Shown piece by piece: positions 10,710 through 22,308 of a stretch of 64,000 bases of DNA. Below the pieces are notes generated by a model, which searched no databases, had not been told where the DNA came from, and worked only from the letters and a program-made list of their open reading frames with translations. The stretch's first letter is position 1; every line of letters starts with the position of its first letter. Position numbers and translations under genes: made by a program. Origin of the DNA: Chrysaora quinquecirrha (taxonomy: Eukaryota; Cnidaria; Scyphozoa; Semaeostomeae; Pelagiidae); NCBI GenBank assembly GCA_014526335.1, contig JACTAT010000267.1, forward strand, positions 501,205-565,204, in the 5' to 3' direction.

Positions 10710-13700
10710 GACGCAACACCTGATCCACAACAAATGTTGCATCCAATTGTTGCATCGTTTGGCCCTGGCTTAAGTGTAATTAAACGTTCGTAAATTGAAT
10801 TGGTTGTAAAACGATAATTTCCAACACAACTCTTTCTTGAACAATATCCAATGGAACATGCCACAGCTTACAACGTAAAGAAACTTTGTAACCAGGGGTT
10901 GATTCCACAGTTCAATATACTAGTAGTTACACCCAAATAGGTTACTTTTCCAGCCAGACAGAATATCTTAGCTACGTATGTGTTTATTTTGCGTAAAAAT
11001 CTCTAAACGTGTTGTGAAATTCTTTTCGACATGTTTTGAGCTGGGAAACCTGGTTGCTTCTGCAATGAGTGAATTAAGGGGTTCCAGGGAGAATGGAACA
11101 TGCGAAATGGAACCAGGGAAAAAGGAACATGGTCAGATTAAGAAAAGGCCAGAATAGCTAACAACAGACTATCAGGGAACAGGGATAGGCAAAATCCTCC
11201 CCATCGATTCGCTTGACTATCAATCTGAAAAATATGCCCAAAAACACCAGGGGACAAGGGGACTTTCTAAAGGGAACAAGGAAACTCGTAACCCCCCTAA
11301 ACGACCCTCGAAACTCAAAAACATCTGTCGATTGGAAGCCTTGTCAATGATCATCGTAAAATGTGTTACAAGCAAATTATGAAAGGCATATTTTTCAACA
11401 ACAAAAAACAACAGAGAGGCTCCATAAGTTATGTCTCTGTTATCGATAGCTAATTAGCTCTAAAGACCAGGGGCGGACTGGCAGGGATGCTAGGTTGCGA
11501 TCGCAACCCAGGCCCTCTTGCTACCGGGCCCTTAATTGATAAATTACAAAAAATTAACTTTTCATCATTCATACGAATCATTATTGCTAGAGATTACAAT
11601 TAATAGAATCAAGCTGAGATTTGAAACGCAAATATTTTGCATCAGCCTTTGGGGGGCCTATGGTAGGTTTGCGGCTTCACGGCTTCGATCCCTATCCAGC
11701 GTTGCAGCTTACATTAAGTAGGGGGGCCGGCTGTTCATGAAACAGAGATTTTGCAACTCAGATCGGGAAATGTAATATCTATAGAGATTTTTATAATTGT
11801 GATAACCAGCAAAAACATTATTGGGCATACTTAAAAGCTTTTTGTCTGGCACTCCTCAGAGTAGAACGTCAAAAACAAAAACTTACACTAAAGCGGAACT
11901 TCTACCCAGATGCGGATCGAAATGCACCAATCAGAAAGAAGAGCTAAATTGGCATTGTGTATTAAACATCAATCAGCTTTAGGGGGAAGAACAATGAAAA
12001 TTAATTGAAGAGTCCAAGTGAGAAAGCGAACTCTTTCTGTCTACACAGAACCGGCTTTTTGGTTTTGATGTGGACAGATTCCAAACGCTGAGATGAAACG
12101 AAGATCTAGCCCTGCCAATTATCGAAAACAATCCTCGTTGTAATTTTCCGCACACTCTGGGTGATCTAATAAATGTTGTCCTATGGCAGAATCATGTTTA
12201 AGGGTGGGTTGTTGCCTAGAGTTGAAAGAAATTTTATGTATTGCATGTTTTTACGTGGCAGTAGCAACGAGTCTCAATAACAGGCAGTAAATAGATTCTA
12301 GAAATCATGGGAGATAAGGTTGATCCTTTTGGATTGGCAGAAATTCATTTAAGTGCGACGAAAATTGTAGTCTAGCGGTCTCAAAATGCTCAAAATGGTC
12401 ATTAGAGCGTTTCTAAGTTACAATTTTTCCTAATTTTCTGGCGGAGCACGCCCTGGACCCCTAAATGGTACAAACGTGTCCGATTTTCATTTGTGCCCCT
12501 CCACTGGTGCTAGCGACCCTACAGTTGAGTAAAGCCCCAATGTATTCTGGTACTGTATTGCAAAAAAGTTCACGTTACATAATGAAAGTAATGATTATGC
12601 TAACTTATAAGGTCGAATCAGCTGGCTACGATATCTCGGTATGGGATGGGTTGTTGCAAATGAGTTTCTCACGATGACGATAATGCATCCTTATGGATTT
12701 TTTTGAGGGAAGAGCCAGCAGCAGTCAACGTATATAATAAACAAGCTACTGTATGTACGGGCCCTTTTACTGGAAGTAGCAACCCTGGATATTCGTTGCC
12801 AGTCCGCCTCTGTTTTCTATACAAACCCTTATACCAAAACGAGGGGAAATGGAAAATCGTTCGAGATAGCGAATGTTCGAGATAGCGGGCAGTCGAGATA
12901 GCGGATGTTAACTGTAACTATTAATGCTGTTTCAATATATTTTGTCCAAGATTGTTGTTCCAATTTTTCAGCTCATTTAGGCCTACTATGTTCCGTTGTA
13001 GTAAATGTTGCTTATTGCTTTGTTTCATATGCACGTGGCTATATGATAACCAAGAATTCTATTGTTTGTTTCAACCAATCAAATCCAATGACTGTAAGGA
13101 CCCTTTCCTCTGATCTCAATTTACCGCTGAATTGTATTAAATATACACGTTTTTTATAAGAATACTTGGCTTCGATTTCCACCTGCCTGTTTCTTATTTT
13201 TGAAGCGATTTTTCACTAACTTGTCACCCCCTTCCCTTCTCAATAACATGTTTACAATGCGTTTCCAGGCAAGGGCTTTGCGCTGGTGAACTTTGCTTGT
13301 GCGTATCCATATCTCCAATAGGCAATAGTTTCGGAGATAGCAAAATGTTTGACCCAAATTTCAGCCTCGTGTTTCTTTTAAATGTTGTTCTTATGAAAAA
13401 AACGTGTAAACAGTAAGTCGAAGCAATTAGGCACGAAAGGATATTTTTTGCATCAGTTCTCCATGTTTCATATATTGTTTAAAGGACGATTCTATGTTCT
13501 CTCTAAGTTACTCTTTTATGCAGTTAAATTACAAATAATTTACTGTCAAAAGTTAGAATTCTAATAAAGAAAAATCTAAGCTTCAAATGGCAGGTATATA
13601 GCATAAAAAGGTCAATGCATGCCTGTCTCAATACATGATGCCAGTCAGACTCGAGATTCATGGAGAATACTGTACATGCTAGTAGGCCGTTGCCGGACGA

Positions 13701-14054
13701 TCAAACATTTTGTTGGTCAAACATTTTAACCCTAATCCTACCGGGTTTTTTTTGTCTCAAGTAGTTTTGGGGGGGGTGTTTTCCACCCCCCTCCAGAAAT
13801 TGCTTTCCTGTAGAGCAAGAGCAATGAAACCTGGCAGAGGCATGGGCCAATTTCTTAGAAGTAATGTTGGTAAATTAGGCGTCTCCCACTTCTATTATAG
13901 CGTCAATATGACATCATAATCAAAACACGCTAGCGACGTCAAAAATCGACCTTATTCACTATCAATAAAAATGCTCTAAGAAATTTCTCTAAATTTTGTT
14001 ACTAGTTACTATTTTCTATTACCTTGCTAAGAATCAGTCAATTCTGGTAAGATT
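10710..14054. other. No gene recognised; repeat remnants
   Basis: No splice-bounded exon seen. The region holds a transposon terminus (12856-12914), a partial copy of the GGCCAAACG-type element near 13690-13735 (GATCAAACATTTTGTTGGTC), and diverged repeat DNA near 11740-12010. Confidence 0.45.
12856..12914. mobile_element. Right terminus of a pogo/Tigger-like MITE
   Basis: Three repeats of TCGAGATAGCG lead to the end GCGGATGTTAACTG followed by TA. The same terminus closes the complete element at 34887-35359. I could not find a matching left end, so this is a partial copy. Confidence 0.55.
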
Positions 14055-14470
14055 CAACCTCATCCCCAGGTTCCCAAATTGAGTTTCCTCGAATCTCAAA
14101 CGTCAAATCGATTTGGGCCCTGGTACCGGCCACAAAATCTGCCAAAATACTGGCAATTTTGGCCTAGGCATCCAAACAAGATGTAGATTCCGAAAGCAGA
14201 AGTTCTTAGAAAGGAAATGCAAAGAATTTCATTGATAACTGTCAGGCAAGATACAATATCTCATGTAGCATCATTTTTTGGTTTTTATAGATGGTTTTTA
14301 CGTAGTTTTCGGCTTATTTTGGTGTGAAATTTTGAAGAAACTGTGACGTCACTTAAAATTTCTATTGTTTGAACAGCCAATCAAATTGCGAATATACAAG
14401 GCTGATACCAGGGTCGAATATGGACAGCGGAGTTTCACATAGAGGCCTATTCACCATGGGGGCGAGGTTG
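14055..14470 (+). mobile_element. Mutator-type MITE, 416 bp, 9-bp target duplication
   Basis: Flanked by perfect GGTAAGATT (14046-14054 and 14471-14479). The ends are CAACCTCATCCCCAGG and CATGGGGGCGAGGTTG, and the interior is closely similar to 6724-7137. The different flanks of the two copies prove independent insertion. Confidence 0.85.
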
Positions 14471-14951
14471 GGTAAGATTTACTGGCAAAAATTGGCATTT
14501 ATATGTTGTTTATGCATGACCGCTTTCCATACGAGGCAATGTCACGTGACCTATTGTTATCACTGGTATTTTTTGTATCACATTGTAGCTAACCCATTTA
14601 GGCTTAAGTAAACCTGGTTTAGAAGCTTACACCCATCATACAATAGAACCGATACAAGAAAACCTTGAGGGCCCCCGGTAGGGTTAGCGTTAAATTTGCT
14701 TAATAATGTTTTGACTGTTTGTCCACGTCCAGAAACATAGCTTGACAATGAAAAGTAACAAAATTTGGGGCCTGTTATTTTTGAACAACAATGTTTTGCT
14801 TGAGGCAAACAAAATGTTTGATGAGCATTGTTTTTGACGTGGCCTAACAGTCAAACATTTTTCTTGAAAAGCAAATCTCAAATGTTGGACCAACAATATT
14901 TATTAAGGCCAGGGCCTTGTGTCCAAACTGTGTAACTGTTTTATGTGCTAA

Positions 14952-15172
14952 AGCCCTTGCCAAACGGTTAAACATTGTTGGTCAAACATTTGAAATTTGC
15001 TGATCAAGCAAAATGTTTGACCGCATTGCCACGTCCAAAAGCAGTGTTCAACGTTTTTTGCTTTCGTCAACTTTTTCAAAACATCACGCTACAAATTTTC
15101 CTTAATTTTGCTTGTTAAGCAATGTTTTACCGTTGCATTTCCAAAATTGTTTGTCAAACATTTCTTTTGTTA
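14952..15172. mobile_element. GGCCAAACG-type MITE, truncated by the assembly gap
   Basis: Begins after TAA (14949-14951) with AGCCCTTGCCAAACGGTTAA. It then repeats the word CAAACATT/AATGTTTG in both orientations, as in the complete element at 42885-43162. The contig ends inside it. A further rearranged copy occupies about 14680-14920. Confidence 0.5.
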
Positions 15173-15672
15173 NNNNNNNNNNNNNNNNNNNNNNNNNNNN
15201 NNNNNNNNNNNNNNNNNNNNNNNNNNNNNNNNNNNNNNNNNNNNNNNNNNNNNNNNNNNNNNNNNNNNNNNNNNNNNNNNNNNNNNNNNNNNNNNNNNNN
15301 NNNNNNNNNNNNNNNNNNNNNNNNNNNNNNNNNNNNNNNNNNNNNNNNNNNNNNNNNNNNNNNNNNNNNNNNNNNNNNNNNNNNNNNNNNNNNNNNNNNN
15401 NNNNNNNNNNNNNNNNNNNNNNNNNNNNNNNNNNNNNNNNNNNNNNNNNNNNNNNNNNNNNNNNNNNNNNNNNNNNNNNNNNNNNNNNNNNNNNNNNNNN
15501 NNNNNNNNNNNNNNNNNNNNNNNNNNNNNNNNNNNNNNNNNNNNNNNNNNNNNNNNNNNNNNNNNNNNNNNNNNNNNNNNNNNNNNNNNNNNNNNNNNNN
15601 NNNNNNNNNNNNNNNNNNNNNNNNNNNNNNNNNNNNNNNNNNNNNNNNNNNNNNNNNNNNNNNNNNNNNNNN
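15173..15672. other. Assembly gap, 500 N
   Basis: Exactly 500 N, the same length as the gap at 36158-36657, so a placeholder and not a measured distance. Open frames reported across it are meaningless. Confidence 0.99.
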
Positions 15673-16967
15673 AATAAATGAATGAATAGATGAATGAATG
15701 AATTGAGAATTTCAGATCAGTGTCTTTTTTCTTTCCTATGATTAGTCGTCTTCAGGCTAGAACAGCGGAGGCTGCGATAAGTGAAAAGCCAAAAAATAGA
15801 TACCACCCATTTCTCGTTAACTCCAGAAGCCTTTGAATTTCATGGACACAATTACCCATCATTGTATCTCATGGCAGACCATTCGCGTTGGCTGCAAAAC
15901 TACTTAGTTTTCACGAATGCCTTTTATGCTCATTTCCTTCATAAAAACAATACTTTTTCCGCTACTTACCTAGGTTAAATTGGTTTTAAAACGGTGTTTT
16001 GAATAGAGCTGACGTCTAATTTCCTTCATAAAAACAATACTTTTTCCGCTACTTACCCAGGCTAAATTGGTTTCGGCACGACTAAATGCAATTTATTCGA
16101 GTTTAATATTAACAGGGGTTTCCCTTTTGCAAAATACTGGGGTGGATAAAAACTTTTTGGGGGTTTTTCCCCCGGGGAAATTTTTAGGGGCCACACCCTC
16201 TAAACGCTCGGAAAAGGTGGGCAACGCCCATTCTAAATCATCCTAACGTGAAATAGAAACAAGCAAAGACTAACTATTAACTAAATTACTCGCAACAATT
16301 ATCCCACTGATTGATACAGTATAATCTGTAACAACGATGACAAGTTTATGAAATCTACTGTATGCAAAAATGAAAGACCATGTTTCTGCGAGAGGCTTGT
16401 TGACTGGTAACAACAATACTGGTAATGTTTGGATGATTTTCACCAATGCATGGAATTGGAGGAAAAGTTGGCTCATTCCTTTTCTACTGAACTAGCGGAG
16501 CCCTCCCCGTGAATATTATGACGGATTTCGACGAATTGGAAAATCAATGTCTGAGAGAACTCGGGTAGAAATGTCCACCCCAGTCTACCCCGTGGTGACG
16601 CCACTGTTGGCTCGTGCGTTTAAATTTGACGGCTGTGAAGTTTTGCCACGCGGTCTGTGCTTGTCATTGGAACTGAGCGTGAACTGTGAACGGGGAGCGT
16701 TTCGGGGTGCTCGTCAAGCAGATTTTTGTCCCACCCACCCTCCCTTCCTTGCATAGTTTAGGTGCTTGTCTTTTCTGTCACTCATTTCATGCTTTCCACC
16801 AGTGTCTTAGGGCTCTTGTTGTCTGCATGGACATAGTGTGCTGGTCCAGATCTCAGTTAATAGACAATGGTGGCTACACAGCGCTGAGGGACTTCTTTTG
16901 CATAGCCAATTGCTATTGCTTCCATGCCGTTATTTGCCTTCTCTGGAACAAATATTAATTTGGTCTA
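15673..16967. other. Start of contig 2; no gene recognised
   Basis: Opens with an (AATG)n-like run. A 50-base segment (TTCCTTCATAAAAACAATAC onward) is directly duplicated at 15934 and 16021. Sequence from about 16900 is the reverse complement of the end of the window, so the inverted-repeat arm has begun by here and may extend further left. Confidence 0.5.
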
Positions 16968-17451
16968 CACGTATTTTTATAAGAAACCCTTCATAAGAAA
17001 CCCAGACTCTCGAATGGCCAAAATTTTAAGGAACTCAAACACTGGAATTTCTTAGCGTAGGAAACTTTTCGCATCAGACTGCCAAATATCTTCGTTTATT
17101 TCCAGTGTTCGGTGTTTCGTAAGCAGAGAAATTGGAATGGTACAAGCATTTATCTGCGATCCATAAATGGGTTGGGGATATTTTTCAGGTAGAATTTTTT
17201 TTTTTTTTTTATCAATAAGGTCTACAGGCCGAGATGGCCCCCTAACCTAATTTACAAACATAACGTAACCAAAAGTAACAATTGAAAGAGTTACAAAGTA
17301 ATGATATAACCTACAGCAACAAAAAAGTTAAAGTTAAATTAAAAAATCGAAATCAGCTTAATATTGTTATTGTTCTTAATTACCAATTACAAAATAAGTC
17401 ACATTACAAAATTACAAAATTATACATACAATTTTGGAGATTTTTCTTTTA

Positions 17452-18117
17452 CTAAATTTCAAGACAAATCTTTTGAAAAGCAATGCGCCTTTTAAAGGAA
17501 TCTCTTACAAATCTCCCTAAAGTTTTAAGACAGTCTTGATTTTCTTGACTCATGATCCATATAAACTTATCCCACTGAGTCAAGTTTTTAACATTTGGAA
17601 AAAACGTCTCACAGACATTCAGCAGTGTACCTCTTTCATGGATATACAGAGGACAAATCATCATAAAATGAAATTCATCCTCAATTGCCGAAACCCCAAC
17701 ATTTTTGCAGTTTTCGCAAAATCTTTCCTCTCTAGGTGTTGGAGTTTTTCCAAATCTCCCAGTCTCTATACTTAAATTATGAGCACTCAGCCTGAGCTTT
17801 GACAAGAAATTTCTAGTTTTAAAATCAGAAATAACATCTAAATAAGTTTCGAATTTAAAAACAGTTTTAAAAGTAGCAAATGTCTCCATTTTTCTATTAG
17901 TAGCGATATGATTCTTAAGTTTCTCCATGATGTTCATTTTGAAGAATTCAGAAATTTTAAACTTAATTTGTTGAACACTTTCTTCTTCCTTTACATCGTA
18001 AAGTAAAATGAGTGACCGAACATTTAAGACCCAATTAGATATTCCTTCACTTGCATCGGCACATTGCATTTCAAAAGCTTTGCTTGCATAACGATCAGAA
18101 TCAAGACTATTGGCCAT
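17452..18117 (-). pseudogene. LINE ORF2 C-terminal fragment
   Basis: A 221-codon open frame encodes the region after reverse transcriptase in a non-LTR ORF2. It contains LRLSAHNLSIETGRFG, then TPREERFCENC and EDEFHFMMICPLY, a Cys/His cluster typical of LINE C-termini. Its upstream part is separated from the RT domain at 20334-20911 by inserted repeat DNA. The methionine at 18117 is merely the first in the fragment. Confidence 0.8.
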
Positions 18118-18139
18118 TCATTTGCACCCCAGATTTTGT

Positions 18140-20333
18140 GTTCGAAGAACTTATAAAACAACCTAGAACACATTGGTGTTAGGCGAGTGATTTTGATGTC
18201 ACTCACACACACTCACACACTCACACACTCACACACTCACACACTCACACACTCACCAACTAACCAACGCTTGAACAATGGAAAACGTGTAACAATAGGG
18301 CCATTGTCAAGAATGCCATTAGGGCCATTGTCTCGGCCATTTATGCGCAATTTGCGGTTAGTTGTTCACAATTCGGCCTGCAAGCACTTTTGTCAATCTG
18401 GGGTCATGTGACAACTGACTCATCCTTGTTTACTAAATGGAACTGGAAAATTGCCACCTTGCTTTGGTAAATGACATTTCAGGCATTCTCAACATTTAAC
18501 AAAGAGTTTTGCCAAAGAGCGGCAATTTCAAAACAGTTTTCAAAACAAATCATCATTAATATTATCCTCACGATGAAAATCGTCATAATAATAATAATAA
18601 TGATAATCATCATCATCATCATCATCATGATTACTATCACCACCATTGACGGTGTGCAACATCTAAAGGAACGCTACCACCACCACAACCAGCCCTACAA
18701 CCATCACCTCGACCACCCCTATCACCACCACCGGAACCACCCCTACAACCATCACCTCGACCACCCTTATCACCACCACCACAACTACACGCATTTTTTT
18801 TTATAAGGAAGTGCTTTATAAGGAAGGTAGTACTCGGATAGGCAAAAACTTAAGGAATTCCAGTACTGGATCAGAGACTACTAAGGAATCAAACTTTATT
18901 AAAAGTGACGAAGTCTTATGAAGCTGATCATTTACATCTATAAAACGAGCAAGCAATACCCTTTTTGTCAATGGTTTAATTAGTATTCATTTCTATTCGT
19001 CTTCTGACACCTTCATGTCCCTATATTCCCTTGTCCCGAGGTGTATTTTAAAGAAACAAGTATATAAGTTAAGGAATTGCTAAGGAATTTTCAGTACTCA
19101 AATTTGGCTGTCAGTTAAGGAATTTTCAGTACTGGGCCTGACCCGAACTTCCTTATAAAAAAAAATGCGTGTACCCCTACAACCATCACCACGATCACCC
19201 CTATCACAACCACCACAACCACCTCTTCAGCACCACAACCACCTCTATCACCACCACCATACCCACCATACAACCACAATCACCCCTACCAACCAGCATC
19301 ATGATCATCGTGTTCATCAACATCATCATCATAACCACCACCATTATCATCATAATCATTATCGTCATCGTTGTGCATACCGATGAACATCTTTCATCAT
19401 TTGACCGAAATAGCTATATTCAACCAGAGTCGTTCTTCGAACATGCCCATAGGGCCGCTATGTTTTTGTGTTCGAAGAACTTCGAACACATTGGTGTGGG
19501 GTGGATGTCACTCACCAACTAACCAACGCTTGAACAATGGAAAACGTGTAACAATAGGGCCATTGTAAAGAATGCCATTAGGGCCATTGTCTCGGCCATT
19601 TATGCGCAATTTGCAGTTAGTTGTTCACAATTCGGCCTGCAAGCACTTTTGTCAATCTGGGGTCATGTGACAACTGACTCATCCTTGTTTACTAAATGGA
19701 ACTGGAAAATTGCCACCTTGCTTTGGTAAATGACATTTCAGGCATTCTCAACATTTAACAAAGAGTTTTGCCAAAGAGCGGCAATTTCAAAACAGTTTTC
19801 AAAACAAATCATCATTAATATTATCCTCACGATGAAAATCGTCATAATAATAATAATAATGATAATCATCATCATCATCATCATCATGATTACTATCACC
19901 ACCATTGACGGTGTGCAACATCTAAAGGAACGCTACCACCACCACAACCAGCCCTACAACCATCACCTCGACCACCCCTATCACCACCACCGGAACCACC
20001 CCTACAACCATCACCTCGACCACCCTTATCACCACCACCACAACTACCCCTACAACCATCACCACGATCACCCCTATCACAACCACCACAACCACCCCTT
20101 CATCACCACAACCACCTCTATCACCACCACCATACCCACCATACAACCACAATCACCCCTACCAACCAGCATCATGATCATCGTGTTCATCAACATCATC
20201 ATCATAACCACCACCATTATCATCATAATCATTATCGTCATCGTTGTGCATACCGATGAACATCTTTCATCATTTGACCGAAATAGCTATATTCAACCAG
20301 AGTCGTTCTTCGAACATGCCCATAGGGCCCCTA
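18140..20333. repeat. Tandemly duplicated repeat unit inserted in the LINE
   Basis: Two copies of one unit, offset 1259 bases (for example TGACATTTCAGGCATTCTCA at 18472 and 19731). Each unit starts near TGTTCGAAGAAC and ends near GTTCTTCGAACATGCCC, so it has inverted ends. The interior is simple sequence (ATAATA, ATCATC, CACCACCAC, ACAACCACC). The first copy also has an (ACACTC)n run at 18200-18255 and a MITE at 18788-19171. His-, Ile- and Gly-rich open frames here are simple-sequence artefacts. Confidence 0.8.
18788..19171. mobile_element. TA-flanked MITE (AAGGAA word), clean empty site
   Basis: The ends are CACGCATTTTTTTTTATAAG and CTTATAAAAAAAAATGCGTG. It is flanked by TA at 18786-18787 and 19172-19173. 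The second tandem unit has the uninterrupted site ACAACTACCCCTAC near 20040, which proves a TA duplication. AAGGAA recurs inside in both orientations. Confidence 0.9.
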
Positions 20334-20911
20334 TGTTTTCAACATGTTCTGAAAATGATCCGTTCGATTTAATGGTAACCCCTAAATATTTATAAGAGCT
20401 ACATTCTTTAATTTTGTTCTCTCCTACAGTCCAAATAATGTCAGAAGCAGATTTACGTTTCCGCTTTTTGACCACCATGATTTTTGTTTTGTCAGTATTT
20501 ATTTCTAATTTGAACCGACTAGTAAATTGATGCAGCTCATCAAGTTGTTGCTGCAGGTCTGCTGCTTTATTAGCTACAAGTACAAGATCATCTGCATATA
20601 ACAAAGTATGAATTTTAATGTTACCCAGTAAGACCCCTGGAGAAGATTCAGACATATTGTCATTTAGATCATTTAAGAAGAGGGCTAAGAGTAACGGACT
20701 TAGCAAGCAACCTTGACGAACACCACGAGAACAGGAGAAGAAGTTTGTAAGACTATTCTTGCTTCGAACACAAGATTTTACTTTAGAATAGAGAGAAGCA
20801 ATAACACCAAGAAATTTTCCTTGGATACCATAGGTCGAAAGTTTGTGCAGTAGAATTTTATGATCAACCGAGTCGAAAGCTTTTCTGAAATCAACAAAGC
20901 AAAGCAAAGGA
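20334..20911 (-). pseudogene. LINE reverse-transcriptase fragment
   Basis: The minus-strand frame contains the core of a non-LTR reverse transcriptase: motif A FVDFRKAFDSVDH, the block GVRQGCLLSPLLLALFLND, and the catalytic box LLYADDLVLVANKA, followed by FKLEINTDKTKIMVV. Everything before motif A is missing. The frame runs into foreign DNA after SFSEHVEN. It belongs to the same element as 17452-18117. Confidence 0.88.
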
Positions 20912-21586
20912 ATTACGATGTTGCCAATATACATATTCAAGAAACTCTTAAGAAACTTTCAGACTCATAATCGGAAAACTTTAAGAAACTTTCAGTACTG
21001 GACCAATTTTTTAGTTTCTTATAAAAAGATAAGTGCGTGTTAATTAATGCTTTTAATTTTTAGGGGATCAAAAAGAGTTGTAAGGGAGGAGTAATCGGTC
21101 TTTGCTATGAGTTGATTTTCGCTATGAACTCGTTTGTCTTTTACCTGTAAGGACTGTAAGCTTACTAAAACTCTGCCGTAGTGCTGCGTAGGGGCCTATT
21201 TCGGTGGGTTTCCCACGGAGATGGAAAGTTTGCTGCAATGGAGAGAATCGCATGTGCTCCGCCATTCAAGTAAATTATTGTCTAGATTTTCACCATCTTA
21301 TGACGATCTTTTCACCCTCAACCCGAGCTCAACCCTATTCAAAGACATGTTTGTGTTTTTGGATTTATGTAAAATATATACAAGCCTATGGTACTTAACT
21401 TCAGAATGCTTAAGCGATTAACCGAAGCATAAAAGCCAAAACGGTAGGAGAGCTGTGTGACTAGGAGAGCTTCTCGATTGCGTCCTCGTATCCTTGAATA
21501 AGCCCCCGGAGGCTTATTTGCAAAAACAAATTTTTGTGGGGCTTGTAATTCGAGGTGAGGGCTTATTCAAGAGGAGAGGGCCTACT

Positions 21587-21842
21587 TCAAGCAAGCAAGC
21601 AAGCAATCTTTATTTGTTAATGCAGGTCAGGGGTTCTGACAGCTATACAGCTGATGTGGACCTGCAGCTTGTGCCCCAAGACTGATATTCTAGAACGAAT
21701 ACCCTGGGTACTCATTTACCGACCTCGGAAGAGTGGACAGCCGAGTTGACTATAGGCTTGTGGAAAGTGGTCCCGACGAGACTCGAACCCACAACCTTGC
21801 GATCGTGAGCCGAACGCCTTGACCACTCGGCCACACCACCAG
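21587..21842 (-). mobile_element. tRNA-derived SINE, arm 1 only
   Basis: Read on the minus strand the head is GTGGTGTGGCCGAGTGGTCA (A box TGGCCGAGTGG), with B box GGTTCGAGTCT about 45 bases on, then an unrelated body and a (CTTG)n tail. The other arm lacks it: ACTTTGAA joins GGGCCCTCTCCTC near 63030. A TTGAA-type target duplication is possible. A related head is at 53673. Confidence 0.8.
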
Positions 21843-21923
21843 TACATGAGTTCAAAGTTCAATAGTCCAAGTATGTTTTCTACAGAGTAGAAACTACAGA
21901 GAGTACAGATATTTGATATCATC

Positions 21924-22030
21924 ATTTCAGCATTCCAGTATTCCAGCGTTCCAGCTTTCCAGCATTCCAACTTTCCAGCATTCCAACATTTCAACATTTC
22001 AGCATTTTAGCATTCCAACATTCCGGCTTT
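21924..22030. repeat. 10-bp minisatellite just upstream of CAPN7 copy A
   Basis: About ten imperfect units of TTCCAGCATT/TTCCAACATT end about 65 bases before the calpain-7 ATG. The corresponding block beside copy B is 62840-62950. It is probably in the 5' UTR or core promoter; no function is claimed. Confidence 0.85.
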
Positions 22031-22094
22031 TGAGATGGGAAACATTTATTAGAAAAGAGGCTAAAGAATAATTTCAGACAATGTTGATGACAAA

Positions 22095-22308
22095 ATGGAC
22101 GCCCAGCAGCTTCTTCAGGACAGCTATCAATTTGCAACCAAAGCAGTCCAAGAAGACCAGGCAGGCAACTTTAAAGTTGCCATTTTTTTCTATCTTGAAG
22201 CAGCCGAGGCAATCAAGAAAGCCCTTGATTTCGATAGCAGTCTAACCGAAGTTTATAACAAGGCTGTTCAGTATCTTGACAGAGCTGAGTCCCTGCACAA
22301 ACAAATTG
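22095..22308 (+). CDS. CAPN7: CAPN7 copy A exon 1: start and first MIT domain
   Basis: Encodes 71 residues plus one base. The three-helix MIT pattern is visible: [20 protein letters not shown], then [14 protein letters not shown], then [19 protein letters not shown]. Donor GTAAGAG. Copy B differs at three synonymous positions only. Confidence 0.93.

Larger units (their letters stand above)
17195..20913 (-). mobile_element. 5'-truncated LINE (non-LTR retrotransposon), arm 1 only
   Basis: On the minus strand it runs from reverse-transcriptase motif A at about 20900 to a 3' poly(A) tract seen as poly(T) at 17195-17210. The other arm has the empty site: CAGGTAGAA runs directly into TGACGATGTTGCC near 63690. 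Truncation at the 5' end inside RT is typical of target-primed reverse transcription. About 2.2 kb of foreign repeat DNA (18140-20333) interrupts the coding region, so the copy is dead. Confidence 0.85.
16968..21039. mobile_element. TA-flanked MITE (AAGAAAC word), split by a LINE
   Basis: Left end CACGTATTTTTATAAGAAAC after TA (16966-16967); right end TTTCTTATAAAAAGATAAG then TGCGTG. The uninterrupted copy is at 63564-63924 (361 bp). The word AAGAAAC or its complement recurs through it. The LINE at 17195-20913 sits inside this copy. Confidence 0.75.

Noticed and set aside
18471..20395. His-, Ile- and Gly-rich open frames
   Set aside because: They derive from CACCAC and ATCATC simple sequence in a duplicated repeat.
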